Shown: in pieces, positions 13,331 to 42,240 of the stretch
Layout of the letters: every line of letters begins with the position of its first letter
How positions within the stretch are numbered: position 1 is the stretch's first letter
DNA from: Halocaridina rubra
Taxonomy: Eukaryota > Arthropoda > Malacostraca > Decapoda > Atyidae
Direction: 5' to 3'
NCBI GenBank assembly: GCA_037179515.1
Contig: JAXCGZ010007584.1
Location: 20,001-84,000 of the forward strand
Length of the DNA stretch: 64,000 nt
Position numbers and translations under genes: made by a program
The notes under the pieces: generated by a model
What the model saw: the letters and a program-made list of their open reading frames with translations, nothing else
What the model was told of the DNA's origin: nothing
Databases searched by the model: none

Positions 13331-13764
13331 AAGATTTACATTTAGAGTGAGAGATTAGATGTAAGAAAGCACAGCTTCTGTATATAAAAAGCAACTACCT
13401 GTATAAGGAACAATCATCAGTCCAAACACAATGATCAGTTATAAAATTGGACTGGTAAAGGGAGCCAGTCAAATTTGATAGCTACAAGGTGGATATAAAA
13501 ATTGAAAGTCACAAAATTGTACCTGTATTTGATGAGTCCATAGCAGAGGCTCCTTAGAGAAATTGTATTGGAATATAACGCTAAGTATTCTTTAGGTAAA
13601 GTACAGTAAAAGCAAGTTTGATGAAAATTCGTATACCTGTATTCCCCTTTTTTTCTAATTTTTTTTCATTATATTGTGGTCATATATCTAATGGGATATG
13701 TTTTAGTTTTTTTTATTATAGGGTAGCTAAAAGTCCACAACACCTGAAAGGACAGAGTACTGAA

Positions 13765-14050
13765 CTCAATTTGGGAGCTGATAGATAAAATATCAAGCCC
13801 ATCATGGGTCACTAGAAAGGGCAAACGGTCTAATTCTCCTGTGACACTCTGTCTGTGCCAACCCCAATATTGGGGTTTCTGATTACATGGTTGCTATAGG
13901 GATGATGGCAACCAAATGGTCAGAGTATTTGAGTAGTTGACAGGTCCTCAATTGAGCCCAACATGGGGCATTAGGAAGAGCAAACAGCCTAACTCTCCAG
14001 CCATAACCCCCATATTAGGGACTAACTGTGACACATAAAACAAATATTAA
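13765..14050 (+). mobile_element. Two adjacent family-B SINE copies
   Basis: Two head-to-tail diverged copies. One is at about 13765-13885 (CCCATCATGGGTCACTAG, GGCAAACGGTCTAATTC). The other is at about 13905-14050 (GAGCCCAACATGGGGCATTA, TGTGACACATAAAA). Each carries the central AATTCTCC/CCCCCAATAT segment of the reference copy at 8971-9143. Confidence 0.65.
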
Positions 14051-14656
14051 TGTGTGACTATTTACATGTAGAGAGCTAGAGGATCAAACTACAGAAACTA
14101 TCCATGAAAGAAACACATCAGTAATGAGGGTCAACCTCGAGTGAAACGAAATAAATTGTGAATACAAAATTTGTCACCTGCAAGTATACTCACTGCCTTG
14201 GGAATTGTTTGTAAAATTTCACTGCTGTACCATTTTCAAATACTAATGGAGTGAAATATTTCTCTTGAGTTCATACCTTAATAGAGAATACTAAATTTTA
14301 ACCTCAGTTTCTCAAACATCATATCAGTAGCATATGACAGTAATCCCTTGTTTATCGCGGGTGTTACGTTCCAGGACCACTCGCGATAGGTGAAAATCCG
14401 CAAAGTAGCAGCACCATATTCATTACAGGTATTTTACATTTATTTTTATCTTTATAAACCCTCCCTGCACTGTTAACAACTCACCCTTTACATTATTAAT
14501 AACAGCACGCAAGCCGGGCGGTACTTTACCATAAATAACAGCGCGCAAGTGTAAAGCTATATGAACATGATTGGTAAGCTAAGCGTGATGACGACGTTTA
14601 CATACTCCACAGGGCCAAAGCAGATTCCATCCGCACTACTATCTTATTGTGGGGTG

Positions 14657-14899
14657 TTACGACCCTCTTCGCTGTTTTGTTAAAGTAAGAGTTGCTGTCT
14701 TCCTGATATTCGCCTCATCCTTCTTGATGTAGCGAACAGTAGATTCGTTGATGCTGAAATGGCAGCCGAGAGCCGAGAAACTTCTTCCTTCCTTCAGCAT
14801 ATCTAACAGTTTTACCTTATCTGCTATGATCAACATCTTCCTTTGTTGCTTAGGTTCACTACCAGAAGCCTTAGAAGATGAAGGATGCTTGGGCGGCAT
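14657..14899 (-). pseudogene. Tigger transposase N-terminal fragment (CENP-B-type HTH)
   Basis: An 80-codon frame begins MPPKHPSSSKASGSEPKQQR and runs into KLLDMLKEGRSFSALGCHF and NESTVRYIKK. This is the first helix-turn-helix DNA-binding domain of Tigger/jerky-like transposases. The frame ends before the second HTH and the DDE catalytic domain, which are absent from the element. At most a DNA-binding stub could be made. Confidence 0.8.
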
Positions 14900-15144
14900 T
14901 GCAGGGGTTGAAATAAAGCAAAAGTTTTACAAAAAACACAAGCACAACGTATTAAGAGGCACAACTCAAAAGGTGCACACGTGAGTAACTGAATGGGTGA
15001 GGCGAGACAACTGAAGGTGCTGGAAGAATCAAGCTTCAATCAAAAAGCCAATTAGACCACAGGATACAGAGCACAATTCTGTGATTCGTTGTCTCCCACC
15101 CATCAGCCAATAGCATCCCGTGTACTATCTCATGCAGGTATTCT

Positions 15145-15236
15145 TCGTGTCCAGGCCCGATGAGGGCTGTTTTATTTTATAATTTTTTTTGGGCCCGTCC
15201 TGGTGTCACAATCATAAAAAAAAAAAAAAAAAAAAA
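15145..15236 (+). repeat. Dispersed repeat, family D (copy 2), with poly-A tail
   Basis: CAGGCCCGATGAGGGCTG ... GCCCGTCCTGGTGTCACAAT followed by a run of about 20 A. Inserted inside the Tigger-like element. The A-tail supports retroposition. Confidence 0.65.
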
Positions 15237-15544
15237 GGTGCAACCCTTTGCGTTTTCCAAGATGCAGATATCAGTATCGTATTTCATATGGTGCAATACT
15301 GTGAGTTATGCTTTTTACTGTTTTATTATTTTTAGGCTAGGAAATACTTTTATCAATAAAAATGAAAATACTGGAAATTTTACTATTTCCACATATCGTG
15401 GAGTCCCACGATATACCCAGAAAATCTGCGATATAAAATACATATGCTCACCATAAAAAAACCGTGATGCACTGAATCCGCGGAAGGTGAACCACGATAT
15501 AGTGAGGGATTCCTGTAATTGGTAAATATACAGAAAAGGGGATT

Positions 15545-15710
15545 ATTGAGTGTGTGTCCTAACCCAAGGTGACTGCGTCCTCTCTAGCCACGTGGACTTC
15601 GAGCCGAACCCCCTTAAGGGTATATTTTCCCTAAATATAAAAAAGCCATGGTCCATTAATACCCATAACTAAAATAATACCTATTTTACAGCCCCCTCCG
15701 TATAACAAAT
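15545..15710 (+). repeat. Dispersed repeat, family E (copy 1)
   Basis: Shares CCTAACC..CCAAGG, TGCGTCCTCTCTAGCC and the later ATAACTAAAATAATACC with 43535-43665. Two copies only, diverged. Nature unknown. Confidence 0.55.
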
Positions 15711-16129
15711 GAATCAACACTGGTTTTAGGATTGGTTAGGAAACGTCGGAACGGCATATCAATAACTGCCCATGAGTAATTGTCTTTAAAAACGAAACAG
15801 ATTGCCAATACAATACAGTGACACCAACACGAATTTAACTTCCAACCTTTGGACACCACAGACCGGTTGGGTCAAGTTTATGCACCATGGAAGCTCATAA
15901 CAAAACTCTTACCTTCATTTTGAATGGCCTCAGTAATAAGTAAGCAGCATACCATGGCCAAAACTCCCCACCTAATGCACTATCGTCTTTCTCTTTACAG
16001 TGGGTAAAATGGCTCCACTATCATTGCTGACCATTGATATAACACCACGACTCCTAAACCATGGAGTGAGAGAGTTAATATCATCTCCTTCCAATTTTCA
16101 ATAGGATTTTCACCTTTAAGTTTTGAACG

Positions 16130-16130
<1 letters not shown>

Positions 16131-16201
<71 letters not shown>
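16131..16201. repeat. (TTA)n microsatellite
   Basis: Uninterrupted trinucleotide run. On the minus strand it reads as poly-Asn, which is not a gene. Confidence 0.95.
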
Positions 16202-16205
<4 letters not shown>

Positions 16206-17790
16206 TCCTCCAAAACATTATCACATATAATTTTGTGATTACCAAATGATTGCTAATTTACTTAAATAAAGAGAAAAGCGTTAAAAGTCATAGAAATTGC
16301 GAGTTAAGCCACGATAAGCCAAAAAAAAAAAGTATGCACAAGCTCATTACTAAATAATGAACAAACTCTAAAATATATTTTTACATATTGTATACTTCAT
16401 ACTAATATCCTAATTATTTATTATTGTTTTGCCTTTGGTAAAGGCAAAAAATACGTGATAGTTATTTCCCACGCGGACATAAATTGAACAGTCCTTTTTT
16501 TTTAAATGTTAATCCATATATTTCTTATATTCATATTATTTAGACCATCGGACTTACTGTGACTAATTGGAAAAACACATGGAAAACAAACATGTAATGG
16601 AATTATGAAAGAATATTTTTTTCGGTTTAAGAGTAATTGTCAATAAAAAAAAATTAAACAATACTCGAGTACATATGACAGTCCTAATGGAAAAAAAAAG
16701 CATATGAGACTTATAATAGTATAAATAATTATGCATATATAAGTAATAGAAATATATAGGCTGTAGTGAAATAAATCTGAAAGAAGAAAAAAGTGAAGAT
16801 AAATTGAAATTTTTATAGATCTGCATATTGGTTTTTACTATTAAAAAAAACTGAAAGGAATGTCAAGTAATGTCAAGTAATTTTTGCATTTTATAGATTT
16901 CACTGCTAACATTAATTGAACCAGCAATAAGCATTTGAGATTTCTTCATTAAGTTTGCAGACATAATTCTGTGAAATTAATTCGAGGTATAAAGCAAAAC
17001 ATATCTTCAAAAATTAGACAAAGAGAATTGAGAGTCGTAATTAGCATTATATTAATAGTGCAAAAAAGTAAGATGTACAGTGCTTGATTCACTAACGTTA
17101 ATGTAAATTTTCTTATAAATAAACAATATAATTTTAATTTCTTTGCAAGTTTTGTGTCTGGTATTCTACATATTACGTATTTTTAGTTGATTGCGCATGA
17201 GATAGCGAACTTTAAACCTAAAAATAGGAATGCTATGATGTCAAATTAAAGTTTTACCCTAAGTCCAAACAAACAATAGTACATATCCTCGATATTGTTG
17301 CAGTGCTGCCAAATTGAAGAATATTCCAGCATATTTTAGAAGAAAAAAAATAATTCCTCTTACATCTAAAAAGAAATAAATGAAATATTCAGTGACATTA
17401 TCTCTACAATATCTTTCATTTTACGGGAGCGGAAATCACCAGCATTATTGTTATCACGATTTATGATATTAGTTCAATTATCATTAAGGTTTGGCATTTC
17501 TTCATTTGTAAGTGTATGATGTATTTCTATACACTTATTTGATGTGCTTAACATTTAATCTATATTTTCCTTATTTTATAAGCATTATATGAAGTTATTA
17601 TGTAACTTTCCTCAAGGTGAACATTTATGCCTCAGATCTTAACTTCCCTAAATAAAAAGAACAAATTCTCTTATTTATAATTAACAACTAATAAATTTAC
17701 TGTTTATCTATAGTAAAAGCCTAAAATGTTCATGGAATATATATTTAAATGTTCATCTGGGCAGAAATTGCGAAATTTTGTTTAGTTTTA
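16202..17790. other. AT-rich non-coding region upstream of SRRM1
   Basis: No exon or known repeat was recognised. Small direct duplications occur, for example AATGTCAAGT twice at about 16859-16878. Confidence 0.4.
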
Positions 17791-17795
17791 TTTCA

Positions 17796-17800
17796 TCAGT
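17796..17800 (+). promoter_or_regulatory. Candidate initiator (TCAGT) for SRRM1
   Basis: TCAGT is the common arthropod initiator core. It lies about 100 bases upstream of the SRRM1 ATG, at the start of a locally more GC-rich stretch. There is no TATA box at the expected distance, which fits a housekeeping promoter. Placement is inference. Confidence 0.3.
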
Positions 17801-17898
17801 TATGGCGGGTTTGGTAACATTTGCGGGCCTGTTTAGTATGTGTTGTTATGTTGTTGAGTGTGGAAGTACATACACTACTCTGAGTTTAGTCCCTCAAA

Positions 17899-34895
<16,997 letters not shown>

Positions 34896-36670
34896 ATTAG
34901 CTGTTCATCCCTCGATAGATTGCAAGCGTAGTCTTTAATGAGATATTATGTAATATGTTTTGGACTTCTTAGAAAGACTAGCCTTTCTAATGCAAGAATG
35001 TGATTTTTTTCTTTTTATATATACTTGTAGTGATATTTTGTACATAGAATATTGTACAACTTTTTTAATATTACTGTTAGTAACAGTTAGGTTTTGCTTT
35101 AATGTTCTTGACCAGTATTTTCTAAATTTCCTTTGGCAGCAGATTAAGAGAATTAGATAACTTGTGCTCAATCTTCGGATTTTCTTCTAGATCGGCTTAT
35201 GATTAGTTTTGTGTGGATGACGTTTGGCAAGACAGATTCAATTCTTAACTGCTATTCGTAGTTGGAATTTTATTCAGTTTGAGCGATTTCTTTGCTGGAA
35301 ATTTAGTTTGAGCAATTCTTTTAATGTGGTAATTTCATCAAGCAACCCTCTTCATTATATGGAAATGAAAATATTGAACTATTTTGTCAAAATCTCAGCA
35401 TATTACATCTGTCAAACCAGTTAAGTCTGGGCCTTTACTCTTTATGTATGTGAGTTTTTACTGCTTGTGTATGCAAAATTCATGTCTTATCCACTCGAGT
35501 TTCAGTTGAAATTCCAGCATTATTTTGATGTAATTGTTGTGAAATTGGTGAGCAATATAACTGTAATCTTGAAGAAATAAGCCTAGCTATGCTTTATAAA
35601 ATTTGGGAAATTATAGTTGCTACTATGAAATGAAATGCAGGGTGTCCATTTTTTCATAGTGGGTGTTTTTCCTTTTTTTAGAAAACTAATTGTACTCATT
35701 AAGTATTGGTATTAAATGACAGAAGAAATGTATTTTGTTGTACCATAATGAAATGTTTGGTTGAGCAAATTGAAAGGTTTTAAATGTACTGGTAGTAGCC
35801 CTTTGCATCGCATAGTGTTGGAGGTTTTGATGATGATGAGCAGGATAAATAGAGTTAGTATCTTAATGGAGGTACAGTTTTTTGTTTGCCATTTGAGGTG
35901 TCTGTTAATTCCTACTTGAATGGGGATGGACACTGTTTGAAGTTAGGAATTTAGACTGGATGCTCTTTCTAACGTCCCACAGTGGGTTCAAACACAGGGT
36001 TGTCACTTTCCGAGTCAAGGCCCCCTGCTCCCATCATAAAGATTGGACAGTACTAGTTATAAGCATGGTTTTATATACATCATCCATAAAAGTACAATTG
36101 CCTTTAACTGCTACTATATCTCAGTTTTCTCATATAGCAACTTTATCTGTGTGGGAAACTCCTTTTCCACAGTTCCTGATGCATTACAATTACATAATGG
36201 TACATATATTTTACAGTGCATAAAATTTATCATCGAATGACAAATGCATACTCTAGAAGAAGAGGTACTAGATAAAATATCAAAAGGCATTTTATACAAA
36301 AAGAGGTTTTATTAACAATTAGTTATAAAATTCCTTTTTTTTTATTGGCATTAAGTTTACTACTATGGATTTGTGCCTCATAAATTGAAACCACAATCTC
36401 ACCTAGAAATTATACTTGTGTAACTTCCATATTTTTAAAATTGGTAATTTCACTGCTGCAAATTTACAATTTGAAAAATTATTCTAAGATGTTTTATCAT
36501 TAAATATTAGTAGTCGAGGTTTCTTGTAGGCTTCGTCCTGATACAAGAAATAGATTAAGTTGTTTGTATCCACAAGTGGATTCAATCCTTTGATAATTTG
36601 ATAAACTCCTCACACTGTGTTCTTCCAAAATTACAGTAGAAAAATACTCTTGCCTTTGCTAATTTCCATA
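34896..36670 (+). other. SRRM1 3' UTR and flank, between convergent genes
   Basis: No coding exon was recognised. It contains a reverse-strand family-B SINE at about 35880-36035 (CTACTTGAATGGGGATGG, GTGGGTTCAAACACAGG). There is no clear AATAAA; ATTAAA near 35711 is a possible SRRM1 polyadenylation variant. SRRM1 and MANF are convergent and share this ~1.9-kb spacer. Confidence 0.45.
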
Positions 36671-36674
36671 ATGT

Positions 36675-36680
36675 TTTATT
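36675..36680 (-). terminator. Candidate MANF polyadenylation signal (AATAAA)
   Basis: TTTATT on the plus strand, i.e. AATAAA on the MANF strand, about 160 bases past the MANF stop. Confidence 0.5.
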
Positions 36681-36841
36681 CCATGAATGAACCAGCATTT
36701 TATAAACTTACATTTTAGCATTAAATATAAATACAGTATAAACAAAACAGACATAAATTAGGATCCTTTCACGCTAAAGCCGTAAAATACTCTTGCTCGC
36801 AAACAGAACGCACGAATGAGAAAATCCTAGAATTCTGAACA

Positions 36842-39800
36842 TTACAGCTCTCCTCCTCTGACATACTTAGGTTTCAAAGTTTCAATTCTCTTAATGTAGT
36901 CACCTTTTTCCAAGCAGTCGTCACACGTCTCGTCCCAGTCATTCAAGATCTTTTTCAGGTCCCTCACCTTCAGTTTCTTTAAATCTACGTTGTTCAAGTC
37001 AATCTGTTTTTCTGTGAACAAGAATTACTGGTTGAAAATTGGAAATTTAATATTCATTGCCAAAGAAATATATCATTTCCTAACTTTACAGTGCAAAGGA
37101 GGTCAATAGTTATGCATCTCATCAATATAATTGGGGATAAAGAGAGGGTAGAAACATTACTAATAATCCGACATTTCAACAACCACAGAGTACACCTTTA
37201 GAAGTGTGGATCAGTGAAGGAACAGCATCCTCACAAGCTTATCAAGTATAAGTAAAACTAACACACAACCTTATGGTACAAACCTCATTAATAAATACAG
37301 TATCTTCAAAAATACTGAAAGACCCAAATGTTTCAATGCCATTTCGTGTTACAAATAATCCCCATTCCATTTTAATGGGAGCACACACACAAGAGCTAGG
37401 GGAATTGAGGCTAGATATCCTTCCTATCACCCAAAAGTGGGCTCAAAGCACTGCGTTACCGCAGTACCATTACTGATATACCCTAATCAATTAAATTATT
37501 AATACTTACCATATCGAAGGTCACATATCTGAGCATCCTTTTTCTTCAGTTTCTCGCACACTTTATCAATTGGCATTCCCCATGACATGGGTTTAGACAT
37601 TTCATTGAGAATGCCAGTAGCAGACTCTTCTAAGCCCCCTATGTAATAACAGAACCTGTTGTCTTTTCCTGAAATTAAAAAGGCGTACTTTGAATTCTGA
37701 AATATTCCCAAAGAAATGTTAAAGAGGCAAAGCTTGCCTTTATCAGTTGTAAACGTATCTGAAATTGTGTTACCTCTACTCAGATCATCTGCCTTAGGAG
37801 GTCCCATACAACCAGTGCAACGGGACTTAGTTATATACTTACAATACCAAGTAAAAGGATAACTGGTTGTGGTGGAACATAATTTTATGAATACATAAGA
37901 GTGCTACAAGACTGGTGTAGATATGCATATATAATATCAAAAGTTAAACAGTTGCCTAAATATAATTGCCAATCTACAGAACAAGCCGTTCTTCCCTAAG
38001 GAAAGCCACTGCTGGTTCCTGGCAGCCTCCCATTTTCCCATGCTCCATTTGGGGCAAGGTTTGGTTGTAGCTGCTCCTCTTATGAGTTGCAAAGCATACA
38101 CTTCTGATTTCCAACTCCATAGGATGAACCTATGACACAAGCTGCCACTCAATGGCCAATAATATTTGGAATTTGCTATGCATGGAGAGTAGCCAAGTTA
38201 AAATAGATACCACTTCACTAGAGGGCTCACTCAACCATTTCTTTACACATACTTTTTTCCCAATCTTCACTTTTGTCCTTAACTCATTCCACAACCACAG
38301 TTATGACCTAATTTCTTGTTCTAATGGAGGTTTTCATATATATAATATTAAAAATATTTTTCACATTTATGACCCCTACTCCTGCATAACTAGCTCGTTT
38401 CCTGATTTTTGGTTGGCAGAAAAGATATTTACGGAGGAAAGATTAACAGCACTGACTTCTCTATCCTCATCATCACGCAGAAAATACAAGTGTGCTCATC
38501 CTTCACCCAGATGTTTATACAAAAATTAATATATAAATTATATTCAACAAAACGTGTTGGTCGGCATGATGAATGTATTAAACACTTGAAAAGAGTGATA
38601 CATGGCAGTTTGAAAACCAAAACATATTATTACAAAACCTATTATAAACCTTAATAAATTTCGTGATAAATATAAATACGTATTATTATTTATCACAATG
38701 TTGTTCCTGCCACCCTGTCAACTGTGAGAGAAGAGAAAAAGGAAATCAGCAGTCTCTCAATGTTCTCTATACTGAACTTTGGTTATAATTACAATGGACA
38801 CAAACCATAGTTTTGCAGGGCTAAGCCACAGTCCATTATAAATGCCAAAGGTTCAAGTATTACAGAATATGGCCAATGGCTGTACAGCAAATGTTTGCTG
38901 TTTTAAATGTCACTATTAGTCCCCAATCAAAAGGTGGTGGACACAGAGAAATTGGAGCTAGAGTCTCTAAATATAGTGAAACGAGTAATACCAGTCAACT
39001 AGCATATCTTCAGTGATAAATTTTAATATTCTCAATCAGGGATGTATTATCTTTTTTAAGAGGGGAACGAAGTAACACTACATAGTTAACCTTTACTGCA
39101 GAGTGAAAAAATGCAACGCATTAACCTTGCAGTACGTTACTATTTCAATCGCAACCAACCCATCAAAGTAATAAAAACCTATTCACATATGCAGGATAAT
39201 CGGCTTCTGTTAAGGTCAAAGTAAATTCATAAAACAGGCCCATACACTTTCTTTAATGCCTACTGCCAAAATAAGTTGGATGGCAACACCTAAAAAAGAA
39301 AGCTGACAAACATATATAATAATCATTAAAGTCTCTCCCATCATAATCATTCACTCGCTTTAAAGAAATATAGAAAATGTGATCAAAAACAAGTACCAAA
39401 AAATTTCAAAAACCAGATCTCCAGTTCCTAGTTTACCCCCAAGACCATATTAAAGGTTCGCTTTTGTTTACTGACGTTTGGTAATATAAGCAGTGCGTCA
39501 CTAAGAAACAATTCACTTCCCTCCTTCTATGCTGCTTGGCCTCAGAAACAATGAGCTCGGCCTCCGAAACACTGACTCTGACATTAAAATTTTATCTAAG
39601 AAGCTGATGTCATTTGGTGGTCTGAGTGGTAACGAATATTCTATTACATCATGATCAATGAAAAATAAAAAGAAAATGCTTCTCAGCCTCCAGGATGTTG
39701 AGGCCACTTCTGGATAGGGAAGTACAGGCCTAGTTCTATATCCCTGGCATAAAACTAGTTCAAATCCATACTGGCCCCAATTTATATATCCACTTAACTC

Positions 39801-40853
39801 ATTCATTCTCCATCCTTTTTACTGCACACACCACGACAGAAGGAAAAATATAATTTTTAAATCATATGCCAGGTTAGTCATAGGAGAATCAAAGGATAGG
39901 AGAGCACATGGCGATTTTTTGCATCATTTCATGGTTACGATTAGTCCCTACGCACATGGGGCTGGACACATACATGTTGGCAACAGGAGATTAAGGTTGG
40001 ATGGCCTTCCTAATGCCCCGCAGGAGGATCGGGCCTGCATTAATCTCTTTCAGTTTTGCATACTCTACCACTGAGCTATTGCAGCCTCATGAGAGAAGAT
40101 TGTGTCAATTCTTATTTCCATAATTTCTCTCCTGCCACATAACTCATGGGAGGAGTGAAGACAAGCAAGGTATAACTAATCCCAGCTGTCTAGGTTAATT
40201 TTAGACAGGTATGGTCATTCTTCCAATTTCAGGAATATTATAATATCAATATCAAAATTTAAAACAAAGAATATTAGTATAAGTCAGCTTCATTTTCACA
40301 CACAATATTCTTTAAGATTAATTTTAAAATACTCATCAACGCTGAACTTACCTTTAGATATCTTGCACGTATCTTTAAACTTTTGTTCTATTTTTTTGTA
40401 ATCTGATTTTACATCTGATGCAAGTGAGTCACTGAATTTTTGAAGAAATGTTATACAAACTGAAAGTAAAAAGTTCAATATTAACCACTGCTTAACCTCA
40501 GTTAAAGAAAAATTTGCAATATCTGTTTCTATTTATAAGATATTTCTAACAAGAGTTGATGCAAGATATGAAAGTTCATAACACAAGGTCTGCGATATGT
40601 AACATTAATATGACTCTGAGCACGGAGGTAAAAATAAAATAAAAAGTATAAAAAGCTAAATGATGTAAAAAGATTCTGAATGCATAAAATATATTAATGT
40701 TTTTACTATGCAATACAAATTGAAAGATATAAAAATATATATTTTTGTTTTTAATATACAATACAAACCTTCACATTCATCAAGTTTGAGAGAGCTGGAA
40801 ATGGAAAGGCAGGAGACTATCAAGGTTGCTACGACACACCAAGGAAATTTCAT
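36842..40853 (-). CDS. Manf: Mesencephalic astrocyte-derived neurotrophic factor homologue (ARMET)
   Basis: Four exons on the minus strand join in frame to 173 aa: 40853-40769, 40459-40352, 37668-37510, 37011-36842 (stop TAA). Splice sites are GT-AG and all three introns are phase 1. The protein starts with a signal peptide ([20 protein letters not shown]). The mature part has the eight family cysteines: CEVC at the start of the saposin-like N-domain, DTC, RFCYY, KVC and QIC, and the CDDC pair in the C-terminal SAP-like domain. Family blocks [20 protein letters not shown] and [12 protein letters not shown] are unmistakable. MANF is an ER-resident and secreted UPR protein, cytoprotective and required for dopaminergic neurons in flies. 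The C-terminus is GGEL, resembling the KDEL-like retention tails of the family. Length matches the usual ~170-180 aa. Confidence 0.96.
37345..37475 (-). mobile_element. Family-B SINE in MANF intron 3
   Basis: AATCCCCATTCCATTTTAAT, GAGCTAGGGGAATTGAGG and AAGTGGGCTCAAAGCACTG match the family. Same strand as MANF. Confidence 0.6.
38905..39000 (-). mobile_element. Family-B SINE fragment in MANF intron 2
   Basis: AATGTCACTATTAGTCCCCA, AAAGGTGGTGGACACAG and TTGGAGCTAGAG, the 3' half of the element only. Confidence 0.55.
39930..40090 (-). mobile_element. Family-B SINE copy in MANF intron 2
   Basis: ATTAGTCCCTACGCACATGG, CATACATGTTGGCAACAGG, GGCCTTCCTAATGCCCCGCA and CTCTACCACTGAGCTATTGC (A-box complement). 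Near full length. Confidence 0.65.
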
Positions 40854-40939
40854 CTGAGAACAAGATATAAGACCTCTTAGATTACTGGAGATGCAATTTT
40901 TTCATAAATAAAATAAAAAACTAACATCAAACTACACAT

Positions 40940-41040
40940 ACATATACAACGGCCTCAATCCCCTTCTAAAGGAGGTTGCCGAGTCAGACCACATAGTTTT
41001 AAATCACAAATACCAACATATAAAAGTATTCAGGCAGGCA
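40940..41040 (+). repeat. Dispersed repeat, family C, near the MANF first coding exon
   Basis: CAACGGCCTCAATCCCCTTC, AAGGAGGTTGCCGAGTCAGA, ACATAG; matches 22255 and 57075. Confidence 0.6.
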
Positions 41041-41194
41041 GTATCTTGATACTCCCTTATGTGCAAACAAGAAATTACTAAGCTGAGCTGACTAGTAATA
41101 TCTTAAATTAGTCAATGGCAATATAGCTTGCTATTAGTATCCAAACAGCAAAGTATGTTTTAATTATAGTATATAGACTTCCTAGGTCTGTTTT

Positions 41195-41330
41195 TCTTTT
41201 ATGAAAACAGACCTACTGGACCAGGGGATTAAGGCACTATGTCCTTAATTCCACGCTGTGGGCTCACACACAAGTTTGTCACTAAATAAAACTAGCGCTC
41301 TAACAACTGCACTACAGGACACCCCTTTAC
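41195..41330 (-). mobile_element. Family-B SINE fragment upstream of MANF coding exons
   Basis: GACCTACTGGACCAGGGGAT, AAGGCACTATGTCCTTAATT, GTGGGCTCACACACAAG, and GCGCTCTAACAACTGCACTA at the A-box side. Confidence 0.6.
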
Positions 41331-42069
41331 ATTTATGTAACCAGCTTCAACTTGCAGTCTAGTAAACGTTTTCAGAAATCATATACTGTACTATATTACT
41401 ATTCAGTACAAACTTGAAATATATTAAAAAAAAAAAAATTCAAATCATAAAAACGATTACTAAAATAATGAACAAGCTAGCAGCTTGAAGCTTAAGGTCT
41501 AAAATTCAGTCAATTGTTTACATTAAGCTTTCAATGAGACTAGTGAGTTGACAGAGGTTACCAAACTAACATATACGATTAGTTTCTCCTCATCTTTGAG
41601 CTGAAAAGGTTTGCAGCTTTCCTGATTTTCTTAGTCAGTTTACAACACTTTTCAAAAAAATCTTGCCAGGGCCTTTCTCTTATGAATGTACATACATTTC
41701 GATTTTTTTCTGAAGACTTTGCAGAGTACATTTCTATAGTGCTAAAACTTGCATAGTAAATCAAACCACTACAAATCAGACAGCACTTAAGAAACTGAAC
41801 TTTCTCTCAAACACACTACATAGCTGTATAAATAAATAATACGCCAAGATCACAAAAGTTGTTAAAACTTATGCTCTATCTCTTAACCTCACCAGGATCC
41901 AATGTAGCACCTTAGCTCTCAGCCTGAATAAGTAATCTTTGTAAACCATTAACTTAAGTCATGATTTTACCTTTTGTTGCTTGAACTGGAGGGAAATATG
42001 CATTGGAAGAACAGTAAAATATTAATGTCTCCATAGGTAGAGTTCGCCCAAAAAATTAATAGGATCATA
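41331..42069. other. Non-coding, probable MANF 5' UTR intron
   Basis: No exon or repeat was recognised. Confidence 0.35.
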
Positions 42070-42240
42070 TTAAAGGAACCATGGTAGAACAGTGGTTACA
42101 GCACTCGACTCATGATGTTCGAGCCCACCATGGAGCATTGGGAAAAGCATCCAGTTTTAATTCCTCAGCTCAAATCTGTCTGCGTCCACCCCCATTTGTA
42201 TGGAGGTTAAACTTACACATAAAACAGTAAATAACAACAG
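42070..42240 (+). mobile_element. Family-B SINE copy
   Basis: ATGGTAGAACAGTGGTTACA (A-box region), GATGTTCGAGCCCACCATGG (B-box), AAGCATCCAGTTTTAATTCC, and CACCCCCATTTGTATGGAGG. Near full length; opposite strand to MANF. Confidence 0.75.

Larger units (their letters stand above)
14338..15515 (-). mobile_element. Tigger-like (pogo superfamily) DNA transposon, internally deleted
   Basis: The ends are imperfect inverted repeats: CAGTAATCCCTTGTTTATCG at 14338 against CAGGAATCCCTCACTATATCG read inward from 15515. The left end continues with the well-known Tigger phrase CGTTCCAGGACCACTCGCGA and GTGAAAATCCGC. Length is 1,178 bp. Strand is given by the transposase fragment inside. The flank is TA on the right and GA on the left, so the expected TA target duplication is decayed. 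A family-D repeat is nested at about 15145-15236. Confidence 0.85.
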
